Part shown: in pieces, positions 23,006 to 26,829 of the stretch
Layout: the number at the start of each line of letters is the position of its first letter
Position numbering within the stretch: position 1 is the stretch's first letter
Source: an uncultured Bacteroidales bacterium
GTDB lineage: Bacteria; Bacteroidota; Bacteroidia; Bacteroidales; Porphyromonadaceae
Reading direction: 5' to 3'
Assembly: GCA_947290775.1 (NCBI GenBank)
Contig: CAMYPM010000021.1
Span: forward strand, 1 to 26,829
Length of the DNA: 26,829 nt
Notes under the pieces: model-generated
What the model was told of the DNA's origin: nothing
Databases searched by the model: none
Seen by the model: only the letters and a program-made list of their open reading frames with translations
Translations under genes and position numbers: made by a program

Positions 23006-23536
23006 TTAGATCTCTCCCCTGACAATCTGGCGCTGTAGCTCTTTTGTTCGCTGCTCCATAATTGTTCTCCATAAAAGAGAGCGGTATAGTGCCTCTGCGG
23101 GGATTCTGTCCATGTACCGCTCCAAAAACTCAGTGCCATACAAATGCGATGCCCCTGTTTCGTTCGAGTATGGCTGATCTATCAGTTCAGACCAGTCCCA
23201 CTTGTCAATGAAGCGATCTATCGTTTCATAGTCCAGTGGTACGGACTCATTACCCGACAATTTTGACCAGTCCCAAAAGTCGGCAAACTGCTCCAAGCAA
23301 TCCGGGGTTAGAATTACGTCACAATCTGTCCAGGAGAGCCTCTTCCAGTCTATCCAATTCTTAAATTGCACTAACATTGCCGGTGTCCATAAGATCTTAT
23401 AATTCTCGGACACGCTCTCCCAGTCTAGCTTATCTCTATTCTTTTTTAGGGTCTCAAGCGTCCAAGGAAACTCTCTGGAGAGTTCTCCCCAAGCAGCTTC
23501 ATCCAGCTGCTTCTTTAATAAATCGTTTACCTCCAT
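23006..23536 (-). CDS. Hypothetical protein with Trp-rich DW repeats
   Basis: I do not recognise a named family. The 176-residue product has no signal peptide or membrane segment and is unusually rich in Trp. It contains about four diverged repeats of roughly 26-30 residues with the pattern DW-x2-(L/V)S-x(n)-LT-x(n)-F-x3-W: LDWESVSEN, IDWKRLSWTD, WDWSKLSGNE and WDWSELIDQP. Repeats of this kind recur in uncharacterised Bacteroidetes proteins and probably form a helical solenoid. The C-terminus is basic and helical (EQRTKELQRQIVRGEI). It has its own -7 box and a dyad matching that of the WYL regulator downstream, so the two probably share control. The ATG at 23536 fits that promoter. Confidence is high that it is a gene, low for function. 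Confidence 0.7.
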   Translation of the reverse strand: MEVNDLLKKQLDEAAWGELSREFPWTLETLKKNRDKLDWESVSENYKILWTPAMLVQFKNWIDWKRLSWTDCDVILTPDCLEQFADFWDWSKLSGNESVPLDYETIDRFIDKWDWSELIDQPYSNETGASHLYGTEFLERYMDRIPAEALYRSLLWRTIMEQRTKELQRQIVRGEI

Positions 23537-23562
23537 AGTACATATATTTATTGTTTGCGCTA

Positions 23563-23599
23563 CAAAGGTACCTCATAGGGTGTGCCATATTGAAGCACA
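23563..23599 (-). promoter_or_regulatory. Promoter and dyad operator of the Trp-repeat protein gene
   Basis: On the minus strand TACCTTTG (23563-23570) is a perfect -7 box, about 27 bases before the start codon. Upstream lies TGTGC-N9-GCACA (23581-23599), flanked further out by ATAG and CTAT. Its centre is 20 bases from the -7 box, the same as for the WYL gene, and 13 of 19 aligned bases agree (CTGTGCT and TGGCA shared). Confidence 0.6.
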
Positions 23600-23643
23600 G
23601 GCTATTTATTTTAACTTAAAAGTAGGCGCCTTTTATTGTGAAG

Positions 23644-23671
23644 AGGAGCACCCTTGGTGTAGGGTGCTCCT
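23644..23671 (-). terminator. Terminator of the second Cys-ladder LRR gene
   Basis: Perfect 11-base arms (AGGAGCACCCT, AGGGTGCTCCT) enclose a 6-base loop, 21 bases after the stop on the minus strand. The arms are identical to those after the first LRR gene; the second hairpin of that copy is reduced here to AAAAG-N7-CTTTT (23618-23634). Confidence 0.8.
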
Positions 23672-23692
23672 GCTTATGGAGGTGGGAGCCCG

Positions 23693-25453
23693 TTATCGTT
23701 TGATAATCAACGTTACAGAGCTTGATGCGCCAAGGGCATTCTGAAATACAATAGGATAGGTACCCTCAGGTAGCCCTTCGAGATAGAGCCGTACACTACC
23801 CTCTTCGTCTGCCGTAACTGTTTGGAGCAGTGTACCGTCTACACCATAGAGCCGAACTTCACTCATGGGTGCTGCGCCACATAGCATTGCTTCCGCGCTC
23901 GCCGGATTTGGGTAGAGAGAGACTTTACTTTCTCTCGGTGCATTTTCAATTCCGGTCCCGGATTTTTCAACGAAAGTGACCACCAAAGTAACAAAGTTCT
24001 TCACGGTAACCTGCTTTGACTCGGTGATATCCTCTCCATTGGCTACTATGCTTTTTAGCTCCCAGTTTTCAGTAGGCGTAGTTTCTATATTAATGGTAGT
24101 GCCAAAAGGTATATCTTCAGCATCCTTTACTCCGGTAATCTTTACTTCTCCTTTACCTTGTACTTCTGTTAATACACGGAACCGCTGCGTTTCATCACCT
24201 TTATATTCTTCCCACTCTTCTGAGCCCCGATTAGCTAACACTTTCCAATTCTTGCTTTTTGCGATGTCTATGTCAGCAGCCAATACTTCATTTGCTTCTT
24301 GCTTTGTGCAGTCCTTTGCTGCAAGTACTCCTGAAGAATGTCCATTTCTCTTAGGCATATCATTCACAAGCTTATTAAATGCACTGTGAGACATACGATT
24401 ATTTGAGATTTGTATCGATGCGATCAACTTATTGTTCTCCGCATTTATTGTGAAGTCTTCTACTGCACATGAAGAGCAGTCTACACTTTGTATCGCATTA
24501 CAATCACTTATGTCCAGCTTTTTGAGTGGATTATTATTGCAAACTAAGTAAGCGAGATGATGTATGGAGGAGAGATCGAGGGACGCAAGCTTATTTTTTT
24601 GACACCACACTTGTAGATTCTGTACGGAACTTCCTGAAACTTCAGACTTTGGCAAGCTTAGTTGCTCCATTTCATTTTCATAGCACTGTACCAACTTGAG
24701 TTTATTCAAGCCCCTTAGATCCAAATTCTTTATCTGATTACCATAGCACCATAGATAAGTCAACTCCTTATTGTTACTTAAATCAAGGGTATTTAATTTA
24801 TTCATGGCACAATTTAAGCGCACAAGCGCTTTGTTGCCACTTAAGTCCAACGCAGTCAGATGAAGAGAGCTCATATGAGCCTCCTCCAGTAAGGGCAACT
24901 TTGTGAGGTTGATCTCACTAAAGGTCCCATTGAAGGCACAATTCAGATATCTAAGTTTGGGTGTTTCCTGTAGATTCAAAGAGGTCAAGTCGTTCGAAAA
25001 GCAGGAGAGTGAATCCAATGACGCTGCGCCCTTAATATCAAGAGAAGATATCTTACTGCGAGGACACTCTAAGACCCTTATATCGCCTTTTATAGTGACT
25101 TGATTACTTTCTAACGTGTATAATTCGTAAGCGCCAAATACGTCTTTTTCTTTTACCCCTTCCAGCGAGATATTTTTACCGTCCACACGCATAATCAGCT
25201 TAGTCCCGACGGCCTTACCGGTCTGCAGGGTTATCGTTGCTGTAGTGGCTTGCCCCTGTGTGATTTGTTGAGGTCTACCGGATAATTTGGTTGCATAGTC
25301 AAGTTTTGTCGCCGTCAAATTTTCCTGACTAAGTGTAGCTCTGCTGCGAATTTGTTTTGCAGTGGTAACCACAGTGCTGTGTGCTGCAGCAGGGAGTGTG
25401 AAGAACACAAGCAACCCGGCAAGCAGCAGATTCTTGGTAGTTTTCGTTTTCAT
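23693..25453 (-). CDS. Second exported Cys-ladder LRR protein with T9SS sorting domain
   Basis: From the ATG at 25453 this is a 586-residue protein with a clear signal peptide (MKTKTTKNLLLAGLLVFFTL, cleavage near AAAHS); the frame open from 25519 puts 22 charged residues in front and is unlikely. It has an N-cap strand region (about 65-110, VGTKLIMRVDGKNISLEG), Cys-ladder repeats (about 115-350, such as LDLSNNKELTYLWCYGNQIK), a tail module (IAKSKNWKVLANRGSEEWEE) and an InlB B-repeat-like domain (about 425-495). The T9SS sorting domain is at about 509-586 (SLYPNPASAEAMLCG). It has one module where the paralogue at 15579 has two. The repeats are more diverged, but the sorting domain and terminator are almost the same. 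The surface role is inferred from InlJ. Confidence 0.87.
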   Translation of the reverse strand: MKTKTTKNLLLAGLLVFFTLPAAAHSTVVTTAKQIRSRATLSQENLTATKLDYATKLSGRPQQITQGQATTATITLQTGKAVGTKLIMRVDGKNISLEGVKEKDVFGAYELYTLESNQVTIKGDIRVLECPRSKISSLDIKGAASLDSLSCFSNDLTSLNLQETPKLRYLNCAFNGTFSEINLTKLPLLEEAHMSSLHLTALDLSGNKALVRLNCAMNKLNTLDLSNNKELTYLWCYGNQIKNLDLRGLNKLKLVQCYENEMEQLSLPKSEVSGSSVQNLQVWCQKNKLASLDLSSIHHLAYLVCNNNPLKKLDISDCNAIQSVDCSSCAVEDFTINAENNKLIASIQISNNRMSHSAFNKLVNDMPKRNGHSSGVLAAKDCTKQEANEVLAADIDIAKSKNWKVLANRGSEEWEEYKGDETQRFRVLTEVQGKGEVKITGVKDAEDIPFGTTINIETTPTENWELKSIVANGEDITESKQVTVKNFVTLVVTFVEKSGTGIENAPRESKVSLYPNPASAEAMLCGAAPMSEVRLYGVDGTLLQTVTADEEGSVRLYLEGLPEGTYPIVFQNALGASSSVTLIIKR

Positions 25454-25528
25454 GTTTTTGTTTTTCCTTTTTGTTTGTAAAGTATATTGCTTTGTGCTAT
25501 TCCCGAAGTGATTTCTCATTTCCTCGTA

Positions 25529-25592
25529 AAAGGTACGTGTTATTATCCAATCGGCAATGAATTAAATATTATTTATTCTATGATAGGGGCAA
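25529..25592 (-). promoter_or_regulatory. Promoter block of the second Cys-ladder LRR gene
   Basis: On the minus strand GATTGGATAATAACACG is followed by TACCTTTT, a near -7 box. It repeats the block at 18515-18590 and here sits 76 bases from the start codon, as expected for a promoter. Confidence 0.5.
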
Positions 25593-25685
25593 GCGGAGCA
25601 CCATCCACTCCCTTTTCCCTCTCGGCAACATACTAAAAGTGAACCCTCACCCTACTCCGAGCCACCTCCATGGATGGCAGTTACA

Positions 25686-26288
25686 CTAGATTTTTACAAA
25701 GGCGATGGCACACGACGGACACCCGTCCACCAAAAGGTAACGCACCTCCTTATATCTCAATGTGCTGAAAAACTCTTGATAAGTGGAGAAGGTAAAGCTG
25801 TTTTTGAATTTTACGCCCACCACTCGTAGTAGATTCAGCCAACTGCGTGTAAGCAGATTTTTATGCTCAGGCTTCACGTAAGTAGGGATTATGATTTCCC
25901 CACCTACACGACATACACGCCTCATTTCCTCCATTGCCTTCTTCGGATCGGGGAGTAGATGCAATACATTGCCCGCAATGACCTTGTCAAAAGAGTTTGT
26001 ATCGTAAGGGAGCTGCGTAATATCAGCCTTGTCAAGGCGTAAATTGGTAGCCTGACTGCACTTTTTCTTCGTTTGGAGCAGCATTGCGGTGGAAAAATCC
26101 GTTGCCACAATGGATTGGCACAGCGGATATATCCGGTGTGTCAACAGCCCCGTACCACAAGCACACTCTAAAACATTATCGGTGGATTCGATCTGCTTAG
26201 CTACTATTTCGCTCACTTTCCGATTAGCCTTTCCGTTCGTTACGTTCGTAGCTGCATCATAAATCTTTGCAACATTATCCCAAATCAT
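25686..26288 (-). CDS. Class I SAM-dependent methyltransferase
   Basis: This 200-residue cytoplasmic protein shows the Rossmann methyltransferase core: motif I VLECACGTGLLT (about 39-50), the acidic end of strand 2 (IVATDFSTAML, about 60-70), motif II-like DKADITQLPYDTNSFDKVIA (about 86-105), and motif III RVGGEIIIPTY (about 126-137). The order matches the UbiE/methyltransf_11 type. The methyl acceptor cannot be read from sequence; relatives act on quinones, lipids or small molecules. It is monocistronic, with a -7 box 46 bases upstream and no obvious functional link to the LRR gene before it. The length is normal for a small stand-alone methyltransferase and nothing looks truncated. Confidence 0.88.
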   Translation of the reverse strand: MIWDNVAKIYDAATNVTNGKANRKVSEIVAKQIESTDNVLECACGTGLLTHRIYPLCQSIVATDFSTAMLLQTKKKCSQATNLRLDKADITQLPYDTNSFDKVIAGNVLHLLPDPKKAMEEMRRVCRVGGEIIIPTYVKPEHKNLLTRSWLNLLRVVGVKFKNSFTFSTYQEFFSTLRYKEVRYLLVDGCPSCAIAFVKI

Positions 26289-26333
26289 AAGGTTTCTCCG
26301 TACATTTTTTGCTCTATTTACCTACTTTCGCCA

Positions 26334-26341
26334 CAAAGATA
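26334..26341 (-). promoter_or_regulatory. -7 box of the methyltransferase gene
   Basis: On the minus strand TATCTTTG matches TAnnTTTG exactly; transcription would start near 26328, a 40-nt leader. TTTTG at 26366-26370 is a possible -33 box but about five bases too far. Confidence 0.5.
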
Positions 26342-26829
26342 TTCGCTTCAAAGGTCACCGAGTTGCAAAATGCCGAGATGGCACATAGTCCCCACCCACA
26401 TAGCATCGTTATTTGATTCAGGTTCAATCGAAGCATTGCAATTACCCATCCGTATAACCGCTCTTTTTCCTTGTGAGGTGCGCCTCGTCATCTCCGTATC
26501 AAAGGAATTCTTTCTCCGGAAGAAACAGATTTTTTGTACCGTAGAATCAAATTTTTTATGCCGTACAATTAGAAAAAAGGCTATAGGGTTTTTACAAATA
26601 CCCTATAGGGTTTTTCAGAAAAGGCTATAGGGTTTTTCGGGAAAGGCTATAGGAACTATTAGGGGGAAGGGCATTAGGAAGAGGATTGTGGGTAAGTAAA
26701 AGGAAATGAGAGTGGTTCGCACGATATCTCAGTGGTTTGTACTACGGGGTGAAGTGCAGAAAGCGTGGATTTGTGCAGAAGTTCCGTTACCAAATCGTTA
26801 GCCCATTCTCCGAATGGTAACGAAGAGGT
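26342..26829. other. Non-coding right end of the window
   Basis: No supportable gene is visible. An 86-codon plus frame (26370-26630) runs straight through the tandem repeats and is not credible. Apart from that array (26530-26661) there is only weak imperfect repetition near 26711-26780. Confidence 0.55.
26530..26661. repeat. 22-bp tandem repeats at the right end, two unit types
   Basis: Two units of the form TTTTTT-GCCGTA lie 22 bases apart (26530 and 26552). After a phase break come units with the core CTATAGGGTTTTT at 22-base spacing (T-runs at 26589, 26611 and 26633), ending in a partial unit, AGGCTATAGG. Unit sequence differs from the arrays at 258 and 12389, yet the period is the same. 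No spacers separate the units. Confidence 0.7.

Noticed and set aside
25454..25519. Upstream start for the second Cys-ladder LRR gene
   Set aside because: It would put 22 polar residues ahead of a clear signal peptide beginning at 25453.
26370..26630. 86-codon plus-strand frame at the right end
   Set aside because: It runs through the 22-bp repeats and has no protein-like conservation or promoter.
26711..26780. Possible further tandem repeat (AGTGGTT-G and GTGCAGAA pairs)
   Set aside because: Spacing is about 20 and matches are short; not above what chance gives in biased sequence.
26788..26826. Inverted CGTTACC/GGTAACG near the window end
   Set aside because: Seven-base arms with a long spacer and no associated gene in view; too weak to call.

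Overview
The window reads as a Bacteroidetes chromosome, most likely a Porphyromonas species (inference). The grounds are Bacteroidetes-type promoters (TAnnTTTG -7 boxes, little Shine-Dalgarno signal), several exported proteins with type IX secretion (T9SS) C-terminal sorting domains, Cys-ladder leucine-rich repeat proteins like P. gingivalis InlJ, a streptopain-like C10 protease, and an anaerobe's pyruvate:ferredoxin oxidoreductase. No rRNA, CRISPR array, transposase or integrase was found.

Layout. 1-550: a minus-strand tRNA-Thr(CGT) with its promoter and a decayed 22-bp tandem repeat. 551-7071: a PIN-PhoH ATPase, an AAA_14-type ATPase with a degenerate Walker B, and the 1186-residue PFOR. 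7320-15308: three plus-strand exported proteins (plant-type LRR protein, C10 protease, large beta-sandwich/FN3 protein), mostly separated by strong hairpin terminators. 15579-18020 and 23693-25453: two minus-strand Cys-ladder LRR paralogues that share about 306 bp of 3' end plus terminator and also a promoter block, although the LRR bodies differ. 19274-21487: ahpC and ahpF, a peroxide-reducing pair in visibly GC-richer DNA, bracketed by two copies of a broken unknown gene. 22002-22928: a WYL-domain regulator interrupted by an amber codon. 23006-23536: a Trp-repeat hypothetical protein. 25686-26288: a SAM methyltransferase. The right end is non-coding and carries another 22-bp tandem repeat.

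How the parts fit. PFOR supplies acetyl-CoA and reduced ferredoxin in anaerobic metabolism, and AhpC/AhpF detoxify peroxide met during air exposure. The T9SS cargo probably serves adhesion and protein breakdown at the cell surface. The WYL gene and the Trp-repeat gene carry a similar dyad at an identical distance from their -7 boxes, suggesting one small regulon whose regulator now appears broken. The GC-rich tract from about 19.3 to 22.9 kb looks imported from a relative of higher GC.

Most notable: the shared dyad operator with the interrupted WYL gene, the broken-gene copies around ahpCF, the shared 3' and promoter cassettes of the LRR paralogues, and 22-bp minisatellites at three separate intergenic sites. 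Functions rest on motif recognition by eye; no database search was run.
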